From the NCBI GenBank assembly GCA_002104905.1, contig MCFE01000001.1:248001-312000 (forward strand): 64,000 bases of DNA. Direction: 5' to 3'. A program made the position numbers and the translations under genes. How positions within the stretch are numbered: the first letter of the stretch is position 1; each line of letters starts with the position of its first letter. This stretch comes from Basidiobolus meristosporus CBS 931.73. Its lineage: Eukaryota; Basidiobolomycota; Basidiobolomycetes; Basidiobolales; Basidiobolaceae. The notes beneath the pieces were generated by a model, which saw nothing but the letters and a program-made list of their open reading frames with translations, had not been told where the DNA came from and did not search any database. Shown in pieces: positions 10,601-23,305 of the stretch.

Positions 10601-11337
10601 AGGAGGCTAAGAACAAAAGCAAGCAAGCGAAAACCTCCGAGAGTGGCGAGGTTGAGCTCCCGACATCCGTCAGTAGCAAACTGCTTAGCTCCGAGCAAAT
10701 GTCTTCGGTCATTTGGACCACGCCTCTAGGAGTGCCCATTGTCCAGCCCTATCGTAAGCATCAGAAGAAGGTGATCAAGACCAATCTCCAGAACCTTACG
10801 ATCATCAACCCTGATGCCCATGTTCCCGTCAACGCTCAAAAGCAAAGAACCGCCTTCCCACCCAACTTCATCCATTCCTTGGATGCTTCACACATGCTGA
10901 TGTCTGCGGTTGCATGTAAGCAGCATGGCTTGAGCTTCGCTTCAGTGCACGACAGTTACTGGACACATGCATGTGATGTCGACACCATGAACACAATCCT
11001 TCGTGAGCAATTCATTGAGCTCCACCAACGCCCCATCATGGAAGAGCTACGTAATGAGTTTATCGAACGTTACAAAGGCTACAAAATGCCGGTTTCCGCG
11101 AGTGACGATGAGGTCAAGCCAGCCAACAAGGGCCTTAACCTGGCCCTACCCGATGATGGGCATGACGATGACCTTGATACGGAGGCAGACGAGAAGCAAG
11201 ATCAGCCCGAGGAACCCAAGGACAGCAAGAAATCCAAGAAGGTTCACAAATGGGTGGACCTCACCTTCCCGCCACTTCCCCCGCGAGGCGACTTCGATGT
11301 CTCCCAGGTGAAGGAAAGTCCATACTTCTTCCATTAG
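7672..11337 (+). CDS. RPO41: mitochondrial DNA-directed RNA polymerase
   Basis: A single-exon gene of 1221 residues for the T7-phage-type RNA polymerase that transcribes mitochondrial DNA. The N-terminus is rich in basic and hydroxylated residues with few acids, as in a mitochondrial targeting peptide. A PPR-like helical region lies at about residues 115-225, and the catalytic domain follows. Visible motifs: DFRGRAY at 708-714; HQDGTCNGLQHYA with catalytic Asp828; the R/K-rich helix with Lys897 and Tyr905 (KQTVMTNVYG), equivalent to T7 Lys631 and Tyr639; and HDSYWTH with catalytic Asp1094. An acidic/lysine-rich insert at about 1140-1190 precedes the C-terminal loop, which ends YFFH where yeast and animal enzymes usually end in a similar aromatic motif. 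It is the only long gene here without introns. It is divergent from the SERP1-like gene. All catalytic residues are present, so it should be active. Confidence 0.97.
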   Translation: MFSFSHKAFVSQRKRLLGSVLTTRTSAGVQTKSTSFLEATLRKPVQSRYLNSSVTKNNLASADLAAAPGLSAVETLPEAMNPLMESLTTAGSKDLLILPRPRSQDFNDGKFNIKERLVVMHACLKTGDVDRARRMLTSLYKSNPQKMNELADIHVHNSLLRGYIEKSPRPHVVQAMNWFDTIKKYGLSPDCTTYAILIKGFLRINSVNAAKVIAQEMLKAGYTMEQLYGNPHLDDADLKKLIGIAEELAPVSVAKGKPQAPAAPEATPEAFADIKSSNPLGVRMLRKSLETASANYMDLYERQLKLEQQAIEAEVARLAELDKGRGEGAVNFRSSHLKRMIRDWHGELVKRIQDEAARVADDSKDITTSYGALLRSVAPEKLAIITINEMLRSNANGDVSDGTKSTQLLLSIGKAVELEYHSDILKKRSNSHLLDRRVQVQSLYSSGKLFNMTVRRAEAKKEREAIESEWVPRWTKEMHMSIGSILASSLIESAKVHTKRVNDATGDVEVFKEDAFYVTHQYQRGRQIGVVKLHPKLIDILSEGPLQEGVHPRLLPMLVTPKPWLTYNSGGYLTSRSLCMRIKGSPEQLAYLQEASNKDCLAVALAGLDVLGATKWQVNRKVFDVVLKVWNSGEELGDIPPAEIHREVPPKPEDYDENPQARWQWMKEYREVQSLKRNNHSLRCDANYKVEIAKAFLGQSMYFPHNFDFRGRAYPIPPHFNHLGSDLCRGMLLFDDAKPLGKSGLKWLKIHLASLAGYDKHSFEDRVSYIESNLNKVFDSADRPLDGDRWWLQAEDPWQCLAACFELTEALRSPEPEEFCSRLPVHQDGTCNGLQHYAALGGDKEGARQVNLIPSGAPADIYTGVANKVIELIEKEAALGIDKAQILKGKITRKVVKQTVMTNVYGVTVIGARAQISNRLREIEELKDVDVFGLSTYLTRLVFDSLGEMFTGARNLQDWLNESARRIARSIPAELLEEAKNKSKQAKTSESGEVELPTSVSSKLLSSEQMSSVIWTTPLGVPIVQPYRKHQKKVIKTNLQNLTIINPDAHVPVNAQKQRTAFPPNFIHSLDASHMLMSAVACKQHGLSFASVHDSYWTHACDVDTMNTILREQFIELHQRPIMEELRNEFIERYKGYKMPVSASDDEVKPANKGLNLALPDDGHDDDLDTEADEKQDQPEEPKDSKKSKKVHKWVDLTFPPLPPRGDFDVSQVKESPYFFH

Positions 11338-11669
11338 ATTGAACCCCGCCCCTTTTAGCTACTTCCCAGCATCAACCCTCCCCAAAATCGATCGCATCCC
11401 TATTTCCACTGACCTTCTCAATCACTCACATTACAACGTTCCATAGATATCACACATCCACATATATGTTCACAATCGCCACCCATCACACATTATATAG
11501 ATTAGATTCCTCTGACCTCGCCTCACCATGCCACAACACCTAATCCATCCTCTTCGTTGTAACTTCTTTCTCTTCGCCCACCATCATATTCACATAAAAC
11601 GAACTGTAAAAGATGATAAAAGGAATTTATTCTATGAACGGAGCTGTAGCCACCACCACCACCTGCCCC
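11338..11669. other. 3' intergenic between convergent genes
   Basis: A 330-bp interval between the ends of the RNA polymerase and POLD3 genes. It is pyrimidine-rich on the plus strand and should hold both 3' untranslated regions. An aaaatgatgataaaaggaattta-like AT stretch near 11608-11630 could serve as a poly(A) region. No gene is seen. Confidence 0.4.
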
Positions 11670-13400
11670 CTACTTCTTCCCCCAGAAACTCATCAGGTTC
11701 TTCTGCGCCGGTTTGCCCTTTTTCTCGCCACCGAGCTCTTTTTTGGGTTTGGCTTTCGGTGCTTTGGGTGTTTCTGTGTGGTTGGCTTCGGGTTCCTCGT
11801 CCGTGCAAGACTCCCACTCATAAACATCCTCTGTCACCATGTAGCCACGGTCGTTCTTGTAGGTGCGCTTCTTTTGGATTCTGCGACGTCCACGCTTACG
11901 TTTGCCGTTGGTGTTGGGAGGCTCCTGTGTAGTCGAAACTTTCTCATCCACATCTATGTCAACACTTGTCTCCTCTGCGGAATGTTAGCGCAGGAATAAC
12001 GCGAGTCACAGAAGTAAATTCTTACCAGGAGTGGCTGGAACGCTGGTTACATCCACCTCAGGCTCCGGGTTGGGGCTGGTCGGCTTTGTTGCATCAACCA
12101 TCTCCTCATCATCTGCAGCATCTATGCATTAGCAAATGCACCAGATACACGTCTATGTCTGGATACTAACCTGAGGGGAGGATGGATTTGACCTTGCGGG
12201 TACGCTTTCTTCGCTAATGGGGTCGTTCACGTTCATTAAAATCCCGAATAAAAGCTCGGCGAATAACCATGGATTACCTCAACCACCGGCTCTTCGTCCT
12301 CAACCTCCATCTCGTCTTTCCTGAAAGGATTATGGGTTAGTCTCTAGCTCGTCGAAAGGCCATGATGGGGCCTACTTGGGTGCTGGCTGCTTCTTGCTTT
12401 TGGTGGATCCGAAAAATGAGTTGACGCTTTTTGCTGGTGGCTTCTTCTCAACTGGTTTCTTTTCGGACGTGGGTGCTGGCTTCTTCTCGGTTGGCTTCTT
12501 CTCGGGCGCCAGTGGTTTACCAGGGATGAGTTCGACATTTCCACCAGGTGTGTTCTATTTGGGAACTTCAGCAGAGGCTCAGGGGATCAAGATTGATGTA
12601 GTAAAAGTACCTGGGATCCAAGATGAGTTTTCTTTGGCACGACCTCGGCCGGCTTGGTAAGTTTCAGACTGCATTAGCCCAAGAAGAAACTAGCAAGTGG
12701 TGAAGGATATTTACTTTGGCAGCTTTTTGTCGATCGATGATTTTAACTTTGACGTTTACTATGGACGCATATCTGGCAAAGGCTCAGTGTTAAGAACAAG
12801 CCGAGATTTATTAAGCGTATAAACCTACTCTGCCGGATTCGTAGGATCATCAACAGGCTTTTGAGTTGCCAGCAAGACGGCTCCGCTCTAACAACATGGA
12901 ATTATCAGTTACGGTCCAAAGAAAGGAGAGTGTGTGCATTACTTTGGGTCTACTCGCTTGAACGCTATACACATGGACACCAGTAATCTTACTGAACTTC
13001 TTTTTTGTGACTAAGAGTTGGTTAAGAAGAGAGAAGTGGTCACTGAGCGAGGGAACCGTACATACTTTCCAAATCTTCTTGCGGAACCAAAATTATGTGA
13101 TGGGACTCGTCAACCAGCAAAAATCCACTAATACAATATATACAATGGACTTGGTCTGTCGATTCGGTTATGAACTGGTAGAGCAATCTTGGCGAGGGTT
13201 ACTTTTGGTAAATATGATGGAAGTTCTTAGGGATCGATAATTACTTTTTGGCGTCGTTGGCAGGGATACGCAGCTGCCGACTCAACCATTTATACGTCAC
13301 CTAAGCCGGTGGAATTAGTATTTCTTTCTACAGCCATTCCGTACTGTTCGGTACATACTATTGACTTGTCTTCGCATATTAATTCCCGAAGTAAATCCAT
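11670..13400 (-). CDS. DNA polymerase delta subunit 3 (POLD3/Cdc27/Pol32)
   Basis: This is the PCNA-binding accessory subunit of replicative DNA polymerase delta. I reconstruct 12 short exons. Exon 1 (13400-13359) encodes MDLLRELICEDKSI; intron 1 has a GTATGT donor and a TACTAAT branch site. Exon 2 (13300-13245) encodes VTYKWLSRQL; exons 3-5 are 13187-13066, 13010-12943 (with the conserved GVHVYSVQ) and 12887-12829. Lys/Pro-rich middle exons carry a VNSFFG motif. The last exon (stop at 11670) has the animal-like block KRTYKNDRGYMVTEDVYEWE followed by SCTDEE, then a C-terminal PIP box QKNLMSFW for PCNA. Total length is about 370 residues. The exons around 12640-12750 are the least certain. The gene is divergent from TBP across 2 kb. 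Confidence 0.9.
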
Positions 13401-15423
13401 TCTGAGTGCTCTAACTAGGTCGAAAGTGGGGGCTTTGACTGTATATGATGAGTATCAATTTGCGGGATGTTTCTTCATTGTCTTGTAAACATTGTAAACA
13501 ACCAAAATCATCACAACAAAATAAATCCAGAGTTAATCACCTTTCTCATATTAATTCCAACTTCATCATACTTGAGCGATGTATCAAATTTTCAAATAGA
13601 AACATGATACAAGGCAATCTATTATAATTTCCATCATCAACTTGACACCATATGAAACGTAACTAACATTGCTATTTTACTTGACTGCGGCAAGCTACGA
13701 AGAACTCACCAATTTAAAATGACGGAAATTTGGCTGTATCATTTTTGTCACCACACGATCAACTGAAGATCAGATTCTTTTCCCACCCTCCCATGTCTGC
13801 AAAACCTTCATCTGATTGGATGGCGAGCAGGATTAGTATGAATATCTTCGAAATCGCAATATTTTCCTTAACCAATGACTTAGTAGTGTGATAAGAGCAT
13901 CACATATTACTTTCTGCGACATTCTGATATCAAGCTTGAGTTACCCAGGCCGTGTTAACTGTACCTATGACCATTCTTCGTAGCTACCTGGGAGGAAGCT
14001 ACACTTAATAGAACGGTTCTATCCTCTTCCTTAGCGCTTATCCCTTCTTTGCATTGTCTCGTTAATCTTTCACCTTTCGTCAGTTGACCGCATTCCCTGC
14101 TCATCATCGAACCTGTAATGCCTGAACGGGCAATGTTCAAGAAGCATTCGTCTTGAAAACTAGCATTCGAGAAGCTCATCTTTCTCCAGCGTAACAAGCA
14201 CCTATATGTACATATGTGAACCGCACTTCGAATACGCTACTGTGGCCACCATATCCCTTCTACAGGTAAGTACTTTGCACTATACAGTTCAGGAATTTTT
14301 ACTCACACCACTTTTACATTAGAGAACGTATTGATATATTTACATATACTCGACGTGCTAGCTATGCTCATATGTGAAGCTCGCATATCGGCTACTTCTT
14401 GGCGATATCGATGCGGATTTGACCTCGCGATCAGGTCTCGAATCTCTCATCAGTTCATTCTTGGAACGTGTGACATGATACAGAGACATAATTACCGAAA
14501 TCAATTTGACGCATGCAAACATCACCCATGTTTGTGGCTGCAATTCTGCTGCGCCTATCTTTCAGCGCAGCTATTGGCTAAGCTGAATACTTGTATTTAC
14601 CTCGCAGGGGCATAATGATTGGACAGTTGCTCATGGTATGTTCTATTCTCCTTATCGCGTCATCAGTACATTTTCAATTGATCCACATTTTAACTCGATT
14701 TGTCCGCCCCTATTCTCAGAACATGAATCATCCCCAACCGATTCTGACCAATGGAGATGTCGGAATGCTTCATCGCCTTGCAATTCGTGTCCAGGGGAGG
14801 CTGGTTAAATTGAACCAACCCGCACGTCACGGGACTGAAAAGGGATTTATTGAGCATTGGAGGATATATATTGATATGCTTGCCCACAGCTAAGTAGCAA
14901 TCGATGTAAACAAATTGACTACTATTTTCTGTTTCACCAATTTGCCAATGATATTTCCGTTTTGGCTAATTTATCCCAATAAAGCGAATTCGTCCCTCGC
15001 TTTTGTGGATATATTCTATCAAAACAAGGGGAAAGGAAAGAATCCGGCTTTTCACGTAAGCTTTCCCGTGAATTTTTGATCACAGTCCCCGTCATGGAAT
15101 TTAATTCCTTTTTCTTTTGATTTTGTATTCCATTGCCCTTTTTTCTTCCCAACAATAAAAAATCAAAGCATCTGGCTCGGGTCCACTCGAAGTATAAATA
15201 GTGGACTAGGGTCGTCCGAATGGGCAACAAAAAGAGGGAATCGCACCAGGTCGTCTTTTTCCACTTTTCAGTCGCGTATCTCGTCCAAACCCTCGATCTT
15301 CCTGTACATTTTCTAGAATTTCCTTTTTAATCCTTCCCTACTAGTCTTTACACGACCAACGACCACTCAACTCAGCTCAACTCAACGCAACTTCACTGTA
15401 TAGAATATCTTTGAATTTCAGAC
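13401..15423. other. 2-kb intergenic region
   Basis: A long AT-rich interval between divergent POLD3 and TBP genes. Several short open frames occur (for example 14591-14893 on the plus strand, with a hydrophobic start), but none shows a family motif, good splice context or conserved composition. The last 250 bp hold the TBP promoter. Confidence 0.4.
15193..15200 (+). promoter_or_regulatory. TATA box of the TBP gene
   Basis: TATAAATA lies 224 bp upstream of the TBP start codon. A pyrimidine-rich stretch and CT-repeat leader follow, which fits a start site near 15225 and a 5' leader of about 200 nt. This is inferred from sequence only. Confidence 0.45.
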
Positions 15424-16441
15424 ATGACCTCAAATTCCAACCATATTTTTGCTGTCCCATCCCTGCCTTACACGAGTAATCAAAAAAGTCATATAAATCC
15501 ACTTCAACAGAATGGTTTAAGCCTACCACCTATATCTGATTTGAACACACCTGAACAAGCACTTGCACAAACTCCCCAGACGCCAAACACAACGAGCGGT
15601 GTTGCTGGGATCATTCCCACGTTGCAGTAAGTTGATCATTTCTGAATGTTTGTCAATCGAGAGCAAGTTGAGTAACCCGCGATTATTCCAGAAATATTGT
15701 CGCGACCGTGAATCTTGATTGTCGGTTGGATCTTAAAACCATCGCTTTACACGCACGTAACGCAGAGTACAACCCCAAGGTACACTAGAAATGCATGAGC
15801 TTTTGATGGATTTCATGGAAGCAGCGATCTAACGGAGGTTCTTTTGTTTCCAGCGTTTCGCTGCCGTGATTATGCGTATTCGTGACCCGAAAACCACCGC
15901 CTTGATCTTTGCCTCGGGAAAGATGGTGGTCACAGGTGCGAAATCCGAAGATGATTCGAGACTGGCGGCTAGGAAATACGCGCGTATCATTCAGAAATTG
16001 GGATTCAATGCCAAATTCACGGATTTCAAGATCCAGAATATTGTGGGAAGTTGCGACGTCAAATTCCCTATTCGGTTGGAAGGCTTGGCTTATTCTCACG
16101 GTCACTTCTCAAGTGTAAGAACATTTATTAAATGTTTGTGGTCTGGCCGACCCACACCACTTGACCATGATAATTTATTTTGGACTTTACGATGATCTAG
16201 TATGAGCCAGAGTTATTCCCTGGTCTTATTTACAGAATGGTAAAGCCCAAGATTGTGCTTTTGATTTTTGTATCTGGCAAGATTGTGTTGACAGGTGCCA
16301 AGGTGAGAATCAAACGAGGTCCATGTACATATCATCGATGGCCGAGCTAAATCTTTACTTTGATCCATCAAGGTGCGCGAGGAAATTTACCAAGCCTTTG
16401 AAGCCATTTACCCTGTATTAACAGAATTCCGCAAACCTTAA
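15424..16441 (+). CDS. TBP: TATA-box-binding protein
   Basis: General transcription factor subunit that binds the TATA element in TFIID and nucleates RNA polymerase I, II and III complexes. Five exons: 15424-15626, 15692-15779, 15854-16114, 16201-16302 and 16373-16441, giving 240 residues with all phases consistent. Residues 1-67 are a poorly conserved Ser/Gln/Pro-rich tail. The rest is the saddle-shaped core made of two direct repeats. Visible motifs are [48 protein letters not shown] and [16 protein letters not shown]. The N-terminal tail lacks the long polyglutamine of animal TBP. The core is near-identical in sense to yeast and animal TBP, so the call is firm. Confidence 0.97.
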
Positions 16442-16594
16442 AATCGAGCCCTCACACCATATACATATAGCCACTGCCACTTCCCACCTCACTTCATCAA
16501 TTGTTTCCTTTTTAATGCACTCCACTAAATTTAATAAAAAAGGGTTCGGAGTTGGGTTTTCACCAAATCACCCATAGCTTTATTGGTCGCGTAA

Positions 16595-18789
<2,195 letters not shown>

Positions 18790-18920
18790 CTAGAAAAAAT
18801 TTCGGTCCGCTGGTTAATGGTGGAAATTGGGCGAGTGAGGGTGAGCCGTAATTAACCATGGATCAGTGGATTTTTGGCTGTTTGTCACTTACTTGATTTG
18901 TATATGTACCTGTCCACTTG

Positions 18921-20355
18921 ATGTCTACCAAGCTATCGACAGACGAGGGGGTCGCGAGCCCCGTTCCTTCTGTTCATACTGAATCTCCCGTTGATTCCGA
19001 GGGCTCAAGCGATAGTTCGCGGAGTCCAAACAAACGAGCCCACTCTGACAGCGAGGAGACCGAGGGAAGTCTTTCGGAGGAGGAGAGTGACGATGAGGCG
19101 GAGGATCATTGTCCTATATGTCTTGATGTATTCAAACAAAAAACTTTTGTGGAGCCTTGCTTGCGTATCCTTTATTGCTCTTGGTGAGGATGGAGATGGG
19201 AAGGAGAGCGATGTCCGTTGATTGTGTCCTTTAACTCGCGTTCCAGATAGCTATTGTTTTCAGTGTATAGAGCTGTGGGCCTCTGCACACCGGCAGTGTC
19301 CTCTGTGTAAAGTGGAGTTTTTCTCGGTCATATCCAACATAGCGTTTGACACGTTTAAAAGGGTACGCTTCTTGAAGCACAAGGGTGGATTACTGGTGTA
19401 TTTATTCTTGCTTTTCACTGTAGTTTACTTTCCCCCCGCTGGTGTCGAGTCAGGGCAGTGCTTCTACATCCGCCCGCCCGTCACCTTCTTCGTTTAGACC
19501 GCAGCCTTATAGGTATTGGGACGGCCAGTATTATGATGCGTTGCGAGAGTTTGATGCTAACGGTCTCGAGAAAGAAGAAGAAGGCCGCCCCCACAGTACG
19601 GGCCTATAGAGGTAGACGAAGAACAACGTACAGAGGCAGGGTACCGTAAACGGAGGTACTCCAAATCGTGCTCGTTTACGCCAGAACATCCCCTAAGCAT
19701 ACCTCTCCAGGTTGATCTATCGATACAAGTTACGAGCCGTTCACATTGGCACCAACACACATTCGGGATTCCAGCCGGCAAGTACGTTCCACTCTTGAAC
19801 TTGAATGTTCCCAAGGAAGTTGATTCGAGCATCTGTAGTACTTCAGAGCCAGTCAAGCATCGACCGGGTTGTTCCCTGGATCCGCAGAGATCTTCAGGTC
19901 CTACTAAACGACGAGGATGTGGAGCTGGTCAAAGAGCATATCATAGCCATCATGAAGAAGTAAGTCGAGTGGCCATTTTCGCGAGAACTTGGGCTAACCT
20001 GGGCCCAGGATGGACATGAAAAGCGATCGAGCGATCGAGTTGCTTCAGCCATTTCTAGAGGATAAGAGCGAGCATTTCGTACATGAATTGGTTGCGTTTG
20101 CTAGGTCTTCGCTCAACATCCATGACTACGACCGGTACGTGCCGTACAACATTCCCCAGGTAAGACCGCAACACCCCGCCCATTCCCACCACCAGCGATT
20201 GATGGGTGCCTCTCTTGCAGCAGCTGAACGACCGGGAGCATCGGAGGATCCACAAGATGCTGCTCAAAGAAAACGAGAACCTGAAGAAACCCAAGACCGC
20301 TGGCGAGGATGTTCGGTCGCGCGGAAGCGAATCGCCCGAGGCGCCACACCCGTGA
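18921..20355 (+). CDS. Topors-like RING E3 ubiquitin/SUMO ligase
   Basis: Nuclear E3 ligase resembling animal Topors and related fungal RING proteins. The N-terminus (about 55 residues) is Ser/Glu/Asp-rich. A C3HC4 RING follows: CPICLDVF, then C-L-H-S-Y-C-F-Q-C after an intron (donor near 19165, acceptor near 19248), then CPLCKVEF. Downstream exons give RRLIYRYKLRAVHIGTN and a block VVPWIRRDLQVLLNDE, both typical of the region after the RING in this family. The last exons encode AIELLQPFLEDKSEHFVHEL and a charged C-terminus. The exon skip from 19365 to about 19592 is my best reading and could hide another exon. ATG 18921 is chosen as the first in frame. Confidence is high for a RING protein and moderate for Topors orthology. 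Confidence 0.8.
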
Positions 20356-20699
20356 AACGCATGTTTCGTGGAACACGACTTGACGCAACGCTCCCTGGAG
20401 CCTGGCAGGCAGGAGAATCAGGCCCCCTAACCCTCCCCAATTAATGTCTACCACCATCGCATCGTAGTCCAGACCTGAGGCACAAGAAAATAAATAGGCT
20501 CGAAAAATTTCTGGCCATCAACCCCACATTTAATTCACTACCCCAGACTTTAAAAAATCGAGCGGGAAAGGGGTGGATCGGTGGATCAAAACGTACCGCG
20601 CCTCACTCATAAAGTCTTACTAATCGACCGGCGCCCTAGGTGAAGCCTTTGGAGCACTTTGTTACTTAATTCCCTCAGACTTTGTTGAATCTCCTCAGA
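20356..20699. other. intergenic before complex I gene
   Basis: A 344-bp interval between two plus-strand genes. It includes an aagaaaataaatagg stretch near 20486-20500 that may be the poly(A) region of the Topors-like gene. No gene is seen. Confidence 0.35.
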
Positions 20700-21686
20700 A
20701 TGTTTTCCACCAGAATCCTTCGTCCCACTCTCTCCGTCTTCTCTTCGATCCCCAAGAGACAGATCGCCACCTCCTCTGCTTCTTTCTCCGACAAACTCTT
20801 CGTGGTAAGCACGTCTGTCTTCGTATAGAAGGGGTTCCCATTTAGCTAGGGTTTTACCGGGAGTTAGCTTGGCCCTTGGCAGTGTTCGCATCTGCTTCGT
20901 AACGCTCACCCTCCTCTCTCTTTCTTTTCAAGCATCGCGACACCCCCGAGAACAACCTCAGCCGCAAATTCGAGTTCTCCACTGAGAACAAGAAGGTCGT
21001 CGAGGAGATCCTGGCCAAGTACCCCACCCAATACAAAAAGGGTGCCACCATCCCACTCCTTCATCTTGCACAAAAACAGTTGGGCTGGACCAGTCTCTCC
21101 GCCATGAACGAAGTGGCCCGTATCGTCGAGGTCCCCCCTATGCGTGTTTATGAGGTGGCCACTTTCTACACCATGTTCAACCGGTAGGTAGTGGTCGTAT
21201 TGGTTGCTGTTCTAACAAAGACTAAGTTGTGATACATACGACAGCGACCCCGTTGGCAAGTATTTCCTCCAATTGTGCACCACCACCCCTTGCGAGCTGT
21301 GCGGCTCCACCGAGATCTTGAACACCATTCAGAAACACCTCGGCATCAAGGTCGGCGAAACCACCAAGGATGGAAAGTTCACTCTGGTCGAGGTCGAATG
21401 CGCCGGTGCTTGTGTCAACGCCCCTGTTTTGGCCGTCAACGATGACTACTACGTAAGATAGAGCGGGACTTTGTTGTGCATGCCTACAGCGCTAACCAAT
21501 TCCCTCGGTCAATAGGAGGACCTTACCCCCGAGACCACCATCAAGGTTCTTGATGCCTTGAAGGCAGGCAAGGTCCCCAAGGCAGGACCCCAGTCCTCCC
21601 GTCAGAACTGCGAGCCAGCCCCTGGATTGACTAGTCTCACATCCGAGCCCTACGGACCCGGCTTCCAGGTTCGGGCAGATTTGTAA
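20700..21686 (+). CDS. NDUFV2: NADH dehydrogenase (complex I) 24-kDa subunit
   Basis: Mitochondrial complex I subunit carrying the N1a [2Fe-2S] cluster, next to the NADH-binding subunit in the matrix arm. Four exons: 20700-20804, 20933-21183, 21245-21452 and 21516-21686, giving 244 residues with consistent phases. The N-terminus ([16 protein letters not shown]) is a typical mitochondrial presequence. Motifs include [14 protein letters not shown] and the cluster ligands CTTTPC (C-x4-C) and CAGAC (C-x3-C). The tail EPYGPGF fits the family. Presence of this subunit implies an organism with a proton-pumping complex I, unlike Saccharomyces yeasts. Confidence 0.96.
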
Positions 21687-21846
21687 ACACAGTACGAAAC
21701 GTTGGATCCGCGCCACTTGACCACCACCTAACGACAATCAATGGCAACATCCCTCCAGAGACAAAGCCACAGCCACAGTCACCTACATACATTTCAGTCA
21801 TAACCACCCTCATCCCCTGTTTCTTCATCTTAAAGAGAAAATAAAT

Positions 21847-23153
21847 TTATTCAGGTTTTTTTGCCGAGACGACCACGAAGTGTAGCCATTGGTTGCGATG
21901 CACGTAGCGTAACAGCCATTTCATGACGCTTAGCTTCATCCAGAGCGTGGGCACCACCAACCCGTCGAAGATCTTCTCCTGGCGCTCAATGAATCCCGCC
22001 AGCCCAGGAAATACTTGGTCTTCGATGGGTACCAGCGAGATCTGGGTGTATCCTATGCTCTCTAGCACCGAGCGATACTCCGCCTCATTGACCATGTTCT
22101 CCAGGGGAATCTCACTGGCTGTGCAGACCAGCTTCAGGATGGTTTGGCCCCACCAAGACTGCGGCTTACGGGCCAAGATAATGTCGGCCAGCCCGATGGA
22201 GCCGCCGCTTCTCAGATGCTCAAACGCCTGTCCAAGGAAGGCTGCTCGGGTCCGGTAATGATAAGCCTGCGTGATTCACAGGGGATAGGTGTCAGAGGTA
22301 TGCAAAAGTAGTCATCTTACGAGGAAATCAGTGACGTACACTGTCGATGGATATAACTCGATCATAGGTGGTGGGAAGCCTCTTGGAGGCTAGCAGATGG
22401 GAAATCCGCGCGGCATCCCCCAGCTCCAGCTGGATGGTTTCCTGGAGGCAGGATTCGGCCACCCTTTGTTTGGCCACTATCTGCTGTACCGGCTCAAGTG
22501 TGAAGCCAACAATCCGTGAGAGATTGAACTCCTCTAGATTGAAATGGTGAATGGTCGTTCAGCTCTCGACGACGCGCATAAAGCTCACCTTGAAGATAGA
22601 TATCTTGATCACCACACCCGTACCCTACATCTAAGCGATATTTGGGGTGAATCTTGGGTTAGGGATAGGGGTAGGGGCATGCCTGTCCGTATACAACTGT
22701 ACCTAAGATCCTCTCACCAACACCCAAGTCTGCCGCCTTTGCCACTCGGCTGACGAGGGCCTTGCACGCTTGTTGAAAATCCATTGTATTCTAGATGGTT
22801 TCAAACCGGTTACTTTCTCAAGAGCCGCACTTGGGGTTAAGTGAACCAACCTCCCAATAGCCCATGTTCATCCACAGGTTGGGCCTCACGAGGTTCAACA
22901 CGCCCTGGTCCAGCCCGTAGATTGAGGTTTCCTTCGGGACTTCGAAACCAAAACGTATGCTGGTGCTCTCACCTACCCCCAGTGCTTTGCACAGCAGGTG
23001 GAACACCAAGGGGAACCGATGCAGAAGGGCCAACGGTACCGATAGACCATAAAGTATCGCAGAAAGATTCCCCTCTAGCAGGGAAACCCTCCAAAAACCC
23101 AGGAGGTGGATGGTGTATAGAGTGGAATAGAGGTAAAGGAAGTTAACAAGCAT
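21847..23153 (-). CDS. SAM-dependent methyltransferase with N-terminal membrane segment
   Basis: Class I methyltransferase of unknown substrate. Exon 1 (23153-22851) encodes hydrophobic segments (about residues 1-20 and 30-45), then NLVRPNLWMNMGYWE. Exon 2 starts at 22790 with NTMDFQQACKAL. Later exons carry the SAM-binding loop VGYGCGDQD, an acidic residue region, LELGDAA and YDRVISIDSAYHY. The internal layout (MNMGYWE motif before the SAM site) resembles sterol, tocopherol and phosphoethanolamine-type small-molecule methyltransferases. The membrane anchor suggests a lipid substrate, but this is inference. Introns have GTTGGT, GTACAG, GTGAGC and GTACGT donors. It lies 150 bp upstream of the peroxiredoxin stop on the same strand. 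Confidence 0.82.
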
Positions 23154-23305
23154 GACCTCCGATGCGGCGCATGCTCGGTGGTAATGGTGATGGGACGAAT
23201 TTTTTCGAACATTCGTGGAATTCAGTTGTTAATCACGATAAGCAATGGTGGATAGATTTATTTTATTAAGCCATGTTCAATGTATGCATGCATGCATGAG
23301 TCAAT

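Noticed and set aside
14591-14893. 100-codon frame with hydrophobic start in the POLD3-TBP gap
   Set aside because: The start could pass for a signal peptide, but the rest has no pattern and the region has no other coding sign.
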